Shown here in pieces: positions 19,369-28,563 of a stretch of DNA of 64,000 nt. A program made the position numbers and the translations under genes. Every line of letters starts with the position of its first letter. Positions within the stretch are counted from its first letter, which is position 1. The notes under the pieces are model-generated. The model ran no database searches. It saw nothing but the letters and a program-made list of their open reading frames with translations, and was not told where the DNA came from. This stretch comes from Myxococcales bacterium (lineage in GTDB: Bacteria; Myxococcota_A; Polyangia; Haliangiales; Haliangiaceae). The stretch spans positions 62,001-126,000 of the forward strand of contig JADKKI010000037.1 of the NCBI GenBank assembly GCA_016720595.1. The letters are read 5' to 3'.

Positions 19369-20280
19369 ATGGCTGCAAATGACCGTACGTTTACTGGTGG
19401 ACGTTTCATGCTCGATGTCGCGGGCTACAACGTCGCCTATCTGAAGAAGTTCAGTGGTCTCGCGCTCGAAGGTGACGTCGCGTCGAACGACCTCGGCCCC
19501 GACAACATGCAGAAGAAGCATGTCACCAACTTCAAGTGGACCGGCGCCAAGGCGACGGTCGGCATCGGTATGGGCAAGGGCATGTACGAGTGGATCAACC
19601 TCTCGTTCGCCAAGGGCTCCGAGTATCGTGCCGGCGCGTTCACCTCTGCCGACTTCGACTACAAGGCGCAGTCGCGCATCGAGTTCAAGCAGGCGCTGAT
19701 CACCGGCGTCACCTGCCCCAAGCTCGACGCCTCGAGCAAGGACGCGGCGTACTTCGACGTCGAGTTCGAGCCCGAGATCGTGAACTGGGTCAAGGCGGGC
19801 GGTGAGGTCATCAAGGGACCGATCGGCCAGAAGCAGAAGTCCTGGATGTGCGCGAACTTCCGCGTCGACATCCCGGGTCTCCCCTGCGCGCGTATCACCT
19901 CGGTGGATTCGTTCACCTGGAAGTGCGCGATCGCCCCGGACCAGGTCGGCGTTGGCAACCAGCCGACCAAGCACGCCGCGAAGGTCACGGTGCCGGATAT
20001 CAAGTTCTCGATCTCGTACGCCGATCACCAGCCGTGGGCAGACGCTGCCTACAAGTGGTTCATCGACGGTATCCGCGAGGAGGGCAACGAGCTCACCGGC
20101 ATGATCACGTTCCTCGGCCCGGACCTCAAGAAGGAGCTGGGGACGGTCACCCTGGAGCACCTCGGCTTCAAGAAGTTCTCCGACGACGACGTCGAGGCGA
20201 ACTCCGAGAAGATCAAGCGCTTCAACGTCGAGATGTACTGCGAAGGCATCAAGTTCGACATGAAGTACACGGATCTCTAA
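19369..20280 (+). CDS. Large tube-like protein, possible tandem double gp19 domain
   Basis: This 303-aa protein sits where eCIS loci carry a tube gene, but is twice the usual ~150 aa. Both halves resemble gp19-type tube subunits. The N-half has KKFSGLALEGDV...MYEWINLSF; the C-half has CARITSVDSFTWK...YKWFIDGIREEGNELTG and ends with NVEMYCEGIKF, like the HEGIKF end of the canonical tube. By inference it is a tandem duplication that could form a tube ring from three double subunits, or a baseplate-to-tube adaptor. AAAGGA precedes ATG 19369 and an intrinsic terminator follows the stop, so it can be made in large amounts with sheath 1. Confidence 0.65.
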   Translation: MAANDRTFTGGRFMLDVAGYNVAYLKKFSGLALEGDVASNDLGPDNMQKKHVTNFKWTGAKATVGIGMGKGMYEWINLSFAKGSEYRAGAFTSADFDYKAQSRIEFKQALITGVTCPKLDASSKDAAYFDVEFEPEIVNWVKAGGEVIKGPIGQKQKSWMCANFRVDIPGLPCARITSVDSFTWKCAIAPDQVGVGNQPTKHAAKVTVPDIKFSISYADHQPWADAAYKWFIDGIREEGNELTGMITFLGPDLKKELGTVTLEHLGFKKFSDDDVEANSEKIKRFNVEMYCEGIKFDMKYTDL

Positions 20281-20325
20281 TACCCGTCGGCCCAGCTGAA
20301 GTTAGCTAGGCTTCGATCGTAGGAT

Positions 20326-20363
20326 GCGGGCTGCTCCGGGTGGAGCAGCCCGCTTTTTTTTTT
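20326..20363 (+). terminator. Strong intrinsic terminator
   Basis: A perfect 12-bp GC-rich stem (GCGGGCTGCTCC / GGAGCAGCCCGC) with a 4-base loop GGGT is followed directly by ten T residues. It lies 46 bases after the large tube-like gene and is the clearest terminator in the window. It separates sheath 1 and the tube-like gene from the rest of the contractile locus. Confidence 0.95.
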
Positions 20364-20387
20364 CGGAACACAGCAGGAACAGGGCCG

Positions 20388-20792
20388 ATGGCGTTCAAGA
20401 CTCAGTTTCCATTCCGCCTGCCGCGTGGCTACGTCGATGAGGACGGCAACGTCCATCGCGACGGCGTCATGCGGCTCGCGACCGCACGTGACGAGATCCT
20501 GCCGCTGCAGGACTATCGCGTGCAGTCAAACCGCGCGTACCTCGTGATCGTGCTCCTGTCTCGCGTGATCACCAAGATCGGCGAGAACACGCACATCACG
20601 GGTGACATCATCGAGAACTTGTTCTCGACCGATCTCGCTTACCTCCAAGAGTTCTATCGGAAGATCAACGAGGAAGGCGGAACCCCGAAGCATCACGTCA
20701 CGTGCCCGAAGTGTCAGCACGAGATGGATGTCGACATGGTCACGGGTGCACTGATCACCGAGGGAGGTAGTGGCCAGTCTGGCCCGGGGTAA
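20388..20792 (+). CDS. Tail-assembly-chaperone-like protein with CxxC pair
   Basis: This 134-aa protein starts with FRLPRGYVDEDGNVHRDG and continues as an alpha/beta helical protein, similar in style to small phage tail assembly chaperones that follow tube genes. CPKC near residue 112 could bind zinc with nearby His residues. The ATG at 20388 is 25 bases after the T-run of the terminator, so its transcription must start within that short gap or come from read-through. The exact role in this system is not established; the call rests on position and general resemblance. Confidence 0.55.
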   Translation: MAFKTQFPFRLPRGYVDEDGNVHRDGVMRLATARDEILPLQDYRVQSNRAYLVIVLLSRVITKIGENTHITGDIIENLFSTDLAYLQEFYRKINEEGGTPKHHVTCPKCQHEMDVDMVTGALITEGGSGQSGPG

Positions 20793-20971
20793 CCTGGGCG
20801 GCGGTCGCCACCTATCCGCGCGAGCAGCTGTACCAAGAGATTGCTTACATCGCGTACCACTTTCACTGGTCGATCGACGACATCCTCGACATGGAGCACG
20901 AAGAACGGCACGTCTGGCTGCGTGAGATCGCGCGGGTGAACCGCGAGATCAACGACGCCCGTCGTCGCTAG
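20770..20971 (+). CDS. Small DUF6760-like eCIS protein (start or frame uncertain)
   Basis: A short frame ending at 20971 encodes YPREQLYQEIAYIAYHFHW and then DDILDMEHEERHVWLREIA, which matches the ~60-aa DUF6760 proteins found in many eCIS loci between tube and sheath genes. In the recorded frame there is no ATG, GTG or TTG after the stop at 20768. Removing one G from the run at 20786-20789 would join it to GTG 20770 and give MASLARVTWAAVATYPRE. A one-base insertion error is therefore likely, and it would also alter the end of the preceding gene. Function unknown; strongly conserved aromatic and acidic pattern. Confidence 0.65.
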
Positions 20972-21015
20972 CTCCGGCGAGGTGTCCTCGCAGTCCTCTT
21001 GGGAAGGTATCTGTC

Positions 21016-22779
21016 ATGCGCATGCGACCGTCCGCAGATCCACGAGCACCTGGCATCTATCAGAGCTTCGACACGGTGGCTCCACCACCGTTGTCGATCT
21101 CGAACACCCGTATCGCGGGCTTCGTCGGCACCACTCAGAAGGGGCCGATGAACGAGGCGACTCGTCTCACCAGCTGGGACGAGTTCCTCGAGATCTTCGG
21201 CTATTCGACGGACTCCTACACATCGGACTCCGTCTACGGCTTCTTCCGCAACGGCGGCACTGATTGCTGGGTCGTCCGCGTCGCACACAATGCGGCGCGC
21301 GGCGAGCTGCCCGGCATGGAGCACGCATCGTGCGCGGAGCACGTCCAGATCGACGACTGGAACAAACCCTCGCTCAAGATCCGCGCGCTCGATGAGGGCA
21401 CGTGGGGCAACACGATCTGGTTCCGATGCGTGCATGCGCCCGGAGCGCAGGCGTTGCTCACCCGTGATCTCGACATCGGCTCTGGCGAGGCGCACGTCAA
21501 CGCCACGCGTGGCTTCGAGGTCGGTGCCACGGTCCGGATCTTCGATCGCGAGAACTCGGACTTCATCGTGATCACCGAGATCGGCGACAAGCTGATCAAG
21601 TGGAGCACGTCGACGCCGGTCAATCGCCGGCATCGCGCGGCGGCCCCGACCCATCTCGAAGTGTTGACGTTCGAGATTCACGTGGCGATGAAGGATCGCC
21701 GCGAGGTGTTCAAGGGGCTGCAGATGCACCCGTCGTCGCGGAACTACGCGCCGCGCGTGGTCTCCCAGCGATCACGGCTGGTCCGCATCGAGGACCTCGA
21801 GACCAAGTCGCCCGTGCCGCACAACATGCCCGAGGCGATGGCGATGACCCGGCTCTCGGGTGGACGTGACGGCCTCGACGCGCTGATGCCCGATGACTTC
21901 ATCGGCCTCGACCTCGGGCCCGGCGATCGGACGGGGCTGCTCGCCCTGGCGGCGAACGAGGAGGTCTCGATCCTGATCGCACCGGATGCGATGCGGTTCT
22001 ACGAGCGCGAGCCCGGGCCCGCTGGCGAGCTCAAGGCGCAGCGCCTGCAGGATCAGCTGATCTCGATCTGCGAGCTCCAGAAGGATCGGTTCGCGATCCT
22101 CGACATCCCGCAGAGCAAGGACATCGAGTGGGTCTGCCGCTGGCGGCGCCGTACCGACTCGTCGTTCTGCGCCTACTACTGGCCCTGGCTGCGGACCGTG
22201 GGCCAGGACGAGAAGACCCGGGTGGTCCCCCCGTCTGGATACCTGGCCGGGTGCTACGCCCGCCGGGACCTGGAGGGCGTCCACCATGCTCCCGCCAACC
22301 TCGAGATCCAGGGTGCGGAGGACGTCTCCCTCCGGGTCACCGAGGACCACATCGGGCAGCTCAACAGCGAGGCCGTGAACACCTTCCGTCTCCAGCGGGG
22401 TGTCCGGCCGTGGGGTGCGCGCACCGCGTCATCAGACCCACAGTGGCGCTACATCCCAGTTCGACGTCTTTTCATCATGTTACGCCGGTCCCTGGAGGCT
22501 GGGTTCGCCTGGTGCACGTTCGAACCGAACAACCACCGGACCTGGGATCTCGTGAGGAGCCGAACCACCGCTTTTCTCTCGGATCTCCACAACCGGGGGA
22601 TGCTCATCGGAGGGAATCCTGAGGCCGCGTTCTTCGTAAAATGCGATGCTGAGACCAATCCTCCCGAGCAAGTCGATTCAGGCATGCTCATCTGCGACAT
22701 CGGCGTGGCTCCTGTGACCCCCGCCGAGTTCATCATGATCTCGCTGACCCAGACGATGACCGGTCCTTCCGCGACGTAG
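21016..22779 (+). CDS. Contractile sheath protein 2
   Basis: This is a 587-aa sheath paralogue. The N-terminal strand region (PRAPGIYQSFDTV) and the C-terminal core (WRYIPVRRLFIML, then DIGVAPVTPAEFIMI) match sheath proteins. The extra ~180 residues in the middle form a larger surface domain than in sheath 1. Several eCIS particles have two or three sheath paralogues, one of them forming the ring next to the baseplate. This one is transcribed with the baseplate genes, downstream of the terminator, which fits the baseplate-proximal role. ATG 21016 follows GGAAGG. Confidence 0.92.
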   Translation: MRMRPSADPRAPGIYQSFDTVAPPPLSISNTRIAGFVGTTQKGPMNEATRLTSWDEFLEIFGYSTDSYTSDSVYGFFRNGGTDCWVVRVAHNAARGELPGMEHASCAEHVQIDDWNKPSLKIRALDEGTWGNTIWFRCVHAPGAQALLTRDLDIGSGEAHVNATRGFEVGATVRIFDRENSDFIVITEIGDKLIKWSTSTPVNRRHRAAAPTHLEVLTFEIHVAMKDRREVFKGLQMHPSSRNYAPRVVSQRSRLVRIEDLETKSPVPHNMPEAMAMTRLSGGRDGLDALMPDDFIGLDLGPGDRTGLLALAANEEVSILIAPDAMRFYEREPGPAGELKAQRLQDQLISICELQKDRFAILDIPQSKDIEWVCRWRRRTDSSFCAYYWPWLRTVGQDEKTRVVPPSGYLAGCYARRDLEGVHHAPANLEIQGAEDVSLRVTEDHIGQLNSEAVNTFRLQRGVRPWGARTASSDPQWRYIPVRRLFIMLRRSLEAGFAWCTFEPNNHRTWDLVRSRTTAFLSDLHNRGMLIGGNPEAAFFVKCDAETNPPEQVDSGMLICDIGVAPVTPAEFIMISLTQTMTGPSAT

Positions 22780-22786
22780 GAGAACC

Positions 22787-23245
22787 ATGCCGAACCCCGC
22801 CGACCGTAAAGATCCGCTTCCCGTATTCTGCTTCAAGGTCGAGCTTCACCTTGCGGGTGGCAGCGGCGGCGAGGCGTTCTTCAAGAGCGTCGGCGGCCTC
22901 AAGTACGAGACCGAGATCGTGCCGGTCCGCGAGGGCGGGGCGAACGACACCACGTTCCAGCTCGTCGGTGCCACCAAGTGGTCGAACATCATCCTGAAGC
23001 AGGGCTTCACGGGCAGCTCGGATCTGCTGACCTGGCGGACCGAGTGGCTGAACAAGAAGTACCGCCGGATCGCTGAGGGACGGATCATCCAGCTCAACAC
23101 CGCTCTCAAGGAGGTCGCCTCGTGGACCTTCTATCGAGGCTGGCCAGCCAAGTGGGAGATCTCGGAGTTCGACGCCTCGAAGAGCGAGCTCGCGATCGAG
23201 ACGCTCGAGATCGCGCACGAAGGCATCAAGTTCGGGTCCGCGTAG
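22787..23245 (+). CDS. Canonical gp19-like tube protein
   Basis: This 152-aa protein has the gp19/Afp1-type tube signature: VELHLAGGSGGEAFFKSVGG at the start, WSNIILKQGFTGSSDLLTW in the middle and ETLEIAHEGIKF at the end. It should form hexameric rings of the inner tube or the first ring on the hub. It begins 7 bases after sheath 2 with a good AGGAG. Because sheath 2 is the probable baseplate sheath, this tube protein may be the hub-proximal ring, while the 303-aa tube-like protein forms the bulk. Confidence 0.93.
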   Translation: MPNPADRKDPLPVFCFKVELHLAGGSGGEAFFKSVGGLKYETEIVPVREGGANDTTFQLVGATKWSNIILKQGFTGSSDLLTWRTEWLNKKYRRIAEGRIIQLNTALKEVASWTFYRGWPAKWEISEFDASKSELAIETLEIAHEGIKFGSA

Positions 23246-23305
23246 TCGGAGTCACGCGCGACGAACTGACCCGAGTCGAGCTGAGTCCAGAGGAGCCCAC
23301 CCGTA

Positions 23306-26300
23306 ATGGCGAAAGAGACCCCCGAACCACGCGCTTTGAGCGCCGCGCTGTCTGCGCCGACGCCGTTTGCCACGCGTGGTGGCGGGAGCATGCTTCACGC
23401 CGCGAACCGCCACGTCGAGCGTTGGGCTCCAGAGTCCACCGCCGCGAACGTGCGTCCGCTGCGGTCGCTTGGTTTCGTGGATCGGCTCGTCGCACCGTGG
23501 ATCGAGACCGCGCAGCGCTCCGCTTCGCTGCGGCTGTTCAGCCAGTACTCCACGGCGGGCGCCAGCCAGCGCGAAGGTGCGGCGGTGTCCTGGGTGTTCC
23601 CGCGTCCCTGGTACCAGGACGAGCTCAACTGGATGGCCGCCGCGCGCCAGGTCCAGACCGACACCAGCGACGGTGCGTCGCCGAGCCTGTTCACGACCCG
23701 CGGGACGTTTGTCGCCCCGCAGGCCCCGCAGGCGCAGCGTCCCGCGATCGCCGCCCCGCAGACGGCGATGCCGAGCGCGCTGTACGAGTACGTCGCTCCC
23801 TCGTTGTCGATCGCGCAGCCCACGCCGCAGTCGGCGATCTCCGGCATCGGCTACGGCGGATCGGCCGAGCCGGGTCGCGTGCTCGATGCGTACTCGTCGC
23901 TGATCCCGCTGGCCGCCGTCCAGGCTGCCGAGCTGATGTCGCGCGCGGTCGCCCCCCTCATGGGTGCGACGGGCCCGACCGCTGGCGGCCGTGCGCCGAT
24001 CTCCGACGGTGCTGGCGCCCCGAGCACCATGGGGCGCGTCAGCCCCGCGCTCCGCAACGTTCTCACCACGATGCTCGAGCGCGCCACCATGCAGCGCGCT
24101 GATGCGCGCGTGGCGCTGCAAGCTCCCGAGCTCGTGACCCCGCCGGCGCCACGTGCGACGGATGTCGCCGCGCCCTCGTCGATGACGGCGCAGGTCAGCA
24201 CCCCGTTCAGCGAGACGTCTTCGCCAGCCTCGCGCCTCGCGGATCACTACGCAGGTCAGCGCGCGCAGATCGCGGACCTCCAGCGGATCGCGCGCGTGTC
24301 GGCCGAGCGCGAGCTCGCGCTGCGCACCGAGGCCGCCGTCAGCGAGCAGCAGATCACCGCGCGTGTCGACGCGCAGACCACCGCGAAGCGCGCCGAGGAG
24401 GTTCGCGCCACCACGCAGCGGACCGCCGCGGAGGCGCAGCAGCGCACCGTCACGGCGGTCGAGGCTCAGCGCACGGCGCAGGCCGCTGCGCAGGCCACCG
24501 TCGAGGCGGTTCGCGAAGCGGAGCGCGTCCGCGAGGCGGCACGGCTCGAAGAGCGGATCGCACAGCGCGTCGCCGAGCGCACCGGCCAGGAGGTCGCCCG
24601 GAGCGGTCAGCAGCGGCTACACGAGCAGGCCCGCGCCGAGGCTGCGCAGCACGCACGTGCTTCGGTGGAGCAGCTCGCGGTTGCCGAGGCCGCTGCCGCG
24701 CCTGCGCCCGTGAGCGAGGTGGGGCGTGCGCCGGCTGCGGTCACCGCAGCGATCGCGGCGCTCCCGCCCGAGCTCCAGCAGATGATCGCGAGCCGCCCCG
24801 AGCGTGGCATGGCCGCGATCGCCGAGCTCGTCGAGGTGCTGCGCACCGCCGAGCTGATGGCGCGGAGCACCCACGCGAACCAGGCGTTCGAGGTCACCCG
24901 TGGTCCGCGGCTGATGATGCCGGCCGGCCTCGGTGGGCTGGTGTCTGCGGTCGAGCGTGCCCACGTGATCTCCGAGCGCCCCGCGCAGCTCGCGGCGCCG
25001 ATGCTCTCCTCCGCACAGACCTCCTCGGCGGTTCCTCAGCTCGCGACCATGCGCGCGCCGCAGCCGGTGGTCCATCGTGTGCCTTCGCTGCCGTGGCTCA
25101 CGGGGCCCGCGCCGACCCAGCGCGCGTCCGCTGCTCCTTCGACGGCGCTCGGTGCGACCGCTGCCGCGTCGCCTGCTGCCCTCAACCACGTTGCGTGGTC
25201 GGATCGCTGGCTCGCGCGGTTCGCCGGCGCCACCCCGCGCTCGCTCGAGATCCTCCAGGCCAGCGCCGGCGCCTCGCCCGAGCTGCGCATGCAGGCGCTC
25301 GCGTCGGCTGCACCCGAGTCGGTGTTCCTGCGTGCGATGTTCGATGCCGACAGCGCGCCGCGCCAGGCGATGCCGATCGAGGCTGCTCCGTCGTTCGGTG
25401 GAACGTCGTTCGTGGCCGGCACGGCCACCCCGATGCCGGTGCTCCGGCCGTCGCCGCCGCCCGTCGAGCGCTTCGACGACAACGCCGAGACCCCGGACGC
25501 GGTGTTCGCTCAGATCGCCGCCGCGGCTGCTGGCGTCCGCACCAGTGCCGCGAGCTCCTCGGTCGGCACCGCCGCGACCGCCACAACCGCCACAACTGCT
25601 TTGGCGGCACCGATCGCGATCGACTACGCGCGGATGACGCCCGCCGATGCCGTCGCGCACTCGGCCGCCACCGCGCCGAACGCCGGGCTCTCGGCGGGCC
25701 TCGCCGCCTCGCCGTTTGCACCCGCGCTCCGCCATCTGCTACCGCTCCCCGCCGCGGCGAGCTTCGACGTCCGCGCGCTGTTCGGTGGCGGCCTTTCGGC
25801 CACCTATCTCGCGGGCCTGATCGCACCGTCGTCCACCGAGCTCGAGGTTGCCGGGATCGGTGCCCCCGCGTGGGCGTCGTTCTCGCCAGCCGCAACCACC
25901 GCCGCGGAGCGGATGGATCGTTCGGCCCCGGAGCTCGATCTCACGTATGTGGCACCCGAGCTGCTGTCGGCCGCAACGGCGGCGTCGGCGATCTCCGGGG
26001 GGCTCTCAACCGCTGAGGACAGCGGCGTGGTCGCGCAGCCAGCGGCCGCCACCGCCGTCGATGCACCGCTACCTGCGAGCTATGTCGCCCCGCTGACCAC
26101 GCTGCGCACCGCGCTCCTGTCGTGGAGTGTCGATCCCTCGTCGGCCTCTGGCTCGGCGGCGATGTTCGCCGAGCAGCCGACGGTGAGCGCCACGCAGACC
26201 ACCCCCGTCACCAGCAGCGCGGCTCGCGCGATGAGCGAATCGATGAGCCTGCCGATGCTCGCCGAGGTGATGCCGGCGCTCGAGGCTGGCTCCGCGTGGA

Positions 26301-27991
26301 CCTCGCCGGGCATGGTCGCCGACCGCGCTCATGGTTGGGCTGTCGCGCAGGAGCGCTCGTCTTCGGATCTGTCTCTCGACTTCGTGACGCCGGAGCTCGT
26401 GCTCGCGGCGCGCGTCTACGGGCTCGGCCCCGCAGAAGCGGCGCAGGCCGCTCGCCTCGCGATCGCGGGCCCGGGTCAGCTGTCCGCGATGGCGAGCGCC
26501 GTCGACCGGACGTTCGTGCAGGCGATGGCGATCTCGACGGACCGCCGTGAGGCTGCACGCGCTGCGGCAGCCCCGTTCAGCGCGCCGAATCTGGCCGCGA
26601 CGGGTGCAGGCCCTGGCTCGATCGCTACGGCGTATCCCGTTACCCCGGTCGCTTCGGTTGGCCCGACGGCTGGCCTGACTGCGGGTGTGCTCGAGAGCGA
26701 TGCGTACGCCGCCTCGGCGCGCCCCGACCACACGTTGCCCTCGACGGCGTTCGGTGTGGAGCGTCGCGCTCCGCGCGGAGCGTTCCTGTGGCCGTCGGCG
26801 ACGGTCGCGGCACTCGGTCTCAACGCCGCGGCCCCTGACGGACAGCAGTCGATGTCGGTCGCCGCGCTCGAGCTGCTCGCGGCGCAGGCCGTCGCCGAGA
26901 TCGGTACGTTCGCGGCGTTCTCGGACCGTCCCTTCATCAGCGCCGCCGGCGAGGACGCGAGCGCGTTCGCCACCGACGCAGGCCGCGAGTCGCGCATGCT
27001 GCCGCCCGTCGGGGCGGAGGGTGTCGGCCGTGCCGCTGGTTCAGCGCAGGCGGCGGCGTTCGGCAGCCCCGCGCTGCCGTCGCTCGCCGAGCCCGGTGAG
27101 GCCGACGTCCTTGGCGCAGCGACCGCGCTGGTCTCGACGTCGCGCCGCGCGCGATTCGACGCGCTCTACGTCGCTCTCAGCCAATCGCCGAGCGGTCGCA
27201 ACTGGTCGCCCGCGGCGCGTGCCGCACGCGCTCTCGCACTCGCGGGGCGTGGCGACGACACGTCGACCTCGGTCTCCGCCTACGAGCGTGCCGCGACGGC
27301 ATGGGATGTCCTGCCGGTGGTGTACGCGACCGACAACATGTCGATCGCCGAGATCGATGCCGCGACCGCCACCGGGACGTTGCCCGGCGTGGCCAGCTTC
27401 GCGTCGACCGGACGTCGCCGTCCAGGCGCGCCCGACATGCCCACGATCGATGGTCGTCCCGGCCTGTCGTCGCTGAGCTCGCGTGCGGGTGAAGCGCTTG
27501 GATCGTACGTCGCGCCATCAACCGGCGAGCTCGCTTCTGCCGTGATGCGCTCCGAGAGCGGAAGTTCGAGCTCGAGTTCAAGCTCGCGCGACCGCGAGAT
27601 GCCGGTCGCGCAGCGTGCGCCAACCGCAGCACAGGAGCTCGTGCGCACCGGTCGTCCTTCCGGGCGTCACGGTGGTGGCGAGGTCGAGATCCCGACGTGG
27701 TTCGAGTCCGCGGCCCGCAAGATGCTCGACGATCGCAGCAGCAGCGCGTCGTCGGACGGCGGCTTCTCGCTGGCCGAGCTGACGCTCGTCACCTCGGCCC
27801 CCGCCAGCCAGGTGGCCGCATCGACCAAGGCGCCGCACTCGGCGTCCGTGGCGCCTGCGGTCGTCAGCGGCGGAGAGAAGGCGCAGGCGGGTGCGCCGGT
27901 CGACATCGAAAAGATCGCCAACGAGGTCTACCGCCAGATCTTGGTGCTGATGGACACCGCGCGGTCACGTAACGGGGAGCCCTATCTATGA
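23306..27991 (+). CDS. Giant Ala/Pro-rich protein of the contractile locus, possible tape measure or cargo
   Basis: This 1561-aa protein has no recognised domain over most of its length. It is dominated by Ala, Pro, Ser and Thr, with a strong coiled-coil stretch at ~310-465 rich in Arg/Glu/Gln/Ala. A loose motif [YF]V[AT]P (YVAPSLS, YVAPELL, FVTPELV, YVAPSTG) recurs along the chain. The last ~30 residues (DIEKIANEVYRQILVLMD) look like the conserved helix that ends short eCIS proteins found between the tube and hub genes. It starts ATG 23306 and overlaps the next gene by 4 bases. Position and length suggest a tape-measure or lumen protein; function is not known. Codon use matches its neighbours. 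Confidence 0.6.
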   Translation: MAKETPEPRALSAALSAPTPFATRGGGSMLHAANRHVERWAPESTAANVRPLRSLGFVDRLVAPWIETAQRSASLRLFSQYSTAGASQREGAAVSWVFPRPWYQDELNWMAAARQVQTDTSDGASPSLFTTRGTFVAPQAPQAQRPAIAAPQTAMPSALYEYVAPSLSIAQPTPQSAISGIGYGGSAEPGRVLDAYSSLIPLAAVQAAELMSRAVAPLMGATGPTAGGRAPISDGAGAPSTMGRVSPALRNVLTTMLERATMQRADARVALQAPELVTPPAPRATDVAAPSSMTAQVSTPFSETSSPASRLADHYAGQRAQIADLQRIARVSAERELALRTEAAVSEQQITARVDAQTTAKRAEEVRATTQRTAAEAQQRTVTAVEAQRTAQAAAQATVEAVREAERVREAARLEERIAQRVAERTGQEVARSGQQRLHEQARAEAAQHARASVEQLAVAEAAAAPAPVSEVGRAPAAVTAAIAALPPELQQMIASRPERGMAAIAELVEVLRTAELMARSTHANQAFEVTRGPRLMMPAGLGGLVSAVERAHVISERPAQLAAPMLSSAQTSSAVPQLATMRAPQPVVHRVPSLPWLTGPAPTQRASAAPSTALGATAAASPAALNHVAWSDRWLARFAGATPRSLEILQASAGASPELRMQALASAAPESVFLRAMFDADSAPRQAMPIEAAPSFGGTSFVAGTATPMPVLRPSPPPVERFDDNAETPDAVFAQIAAAAAGVRTSAASSSVGTAATATTATTALAAPIAIDYARMTPADAVAHSAATAPNAGLSAGLAASPFAPALRHLLPLPAAASFDVRALFGGGLSATYLAGLIAPSSTELEVAGIGAPAWASFSPAATTAAERMDRSAPELDLTYVAPELLSAATAASAISGGLSTAEDSGVVAQPAAATAVDAPLPASYVAPLTTLRTALLSWSVDPSSASGSAAMFAEQPTVSATQTTPVTSSAARAMSESMSLPMLAEVMPALEAGSAWTSPGMVADRAHGWAVAQERSSSDLSLDFVTPELVLAARVYGLGPAEAAQAARLAIAGPGQLSAMASAVDRTFVQAMAISTDRREAARAAAAPFSAPNLAATGAGPGSIATAYPVTPVASVGPTAGLTAGVLESDAYAASARPDHTLPSTAFGVERRAPRGAFLWPSATVAALGLNAAAPDGQQSMSVAALELLAAQAVAEIGTFAAFSDRPFISAAGEDASAFATDAGRESRMLPPVGAEGVGRAAGSAQAAAFGSPALPSLAEPGEADVLGAATALVSTSRRARFDALYVALSQSPSGRNWSPAARAARALALAGRGDDTSTSVSAYERAATAWDVLPVVYATDNMSIAEIDAATATGTLPGVASFASTGRRRPGAPDMPTIDGRPGLSSLSSRAGEALGSYVAPSTGELASAVMRSESGSSSSSSSSRDREMPVAQRAPTAAQELVRTGRPSGRHGGGEVEIPTWFESAARKMLDDRSSSASSDGGFSLAELTLVTSAPASQVAASTKAPHSASVAPAVVSGGEKAQAGAPVDIEKIANEVYRQILVLMDTARSRNGEPYL

Positions 27992-28560
27992 GTTTCAAGC
28001 GAGCCACCAGCAAGATCAGGATCGGAAGCCTCGACGTTGGCGGCGGTGCCGAGGGCAGCGACCACACGGTCGTCGCTCAGTACAACCCCGGTACCCTCGA
28101 GGTCAGCCAGAACGTCCCGTGGAAGAAGCCAGACGCGGCCACGCAGGCCGGCGGACAGGGCGGAACCACGGGTACGGCGGCCAAGCCCAAGTCCAAGAAG
28201 GACGAGAACTACATGGCCCTCGAGTTCACCGGCGCCGAGGGCCGCAGCATCACCGTCGAGATGTTGTTCGATGGGTACGAGACTGACGGCGAGATGGGTG
28301 ATGGCGTGTCGGTGTCCGATGCCGTGAAGCGTCTCGAGAAGCTCGCCCGGGTCCGCGACCCCAGCTCCGACGAGGATACGCTCCGCCGCCCCCACCACTG
28401 CGTGGTGGTCTGGGGTGGTGTGCTCCCGCGCTTCGAGTGCGTGATCGAGAGCCTCACGACGAAGTACACGATGTTCTCACCCGAAGGTGAGCCCCTCCGC
28501 GCGACCTGCACCGTGAAGCTCAAGGAAGCCAAGCGCGTCGACAAAGAGAAGGGGAAGTGA
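27988..28560 (+). CDS. Hub-adaptor protein (CIS tube/Afp7-like), without LysM
   Basis: This 190-aa protein matches the 'contractile injection system tube protein' family that links tube and hub. It has QYNPGTLEVSQNVPW near the start and a beta-rich body with YMALEFTGAEGRSITVEMLF and HHCVVVWGGVLPRFECVIES, ending with ATCTVKLKEA. The family usually has a C-terminal LysM domain; none is visible here, since the protein ends in KRVDKEKGK. Role: adaptor at the baseplate centre. ATG 27988 overlaps the giant upstream gene (ATGA), and the hub gene follows after 3 bases. Confidence 0.82.
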   Translation: MSFKRATSKIRIGSLDVGGGAEGSDHTVVAQYNPGTLEVSQNVPWKKPDAATQAGGQGGTTGTAAKPKSKKDENYMALEFTGAEGRSITVEMLFDGYETDGEMGDGVSVSDAVKRLEKLARVRDPSSDEDTLRRPHHCVVVWGGVLPRFECVIESLTTKYTMFSPEGEPLRATCTVKLKEAKRVDKEKGK

Positions 28561-28563
28561 TCC

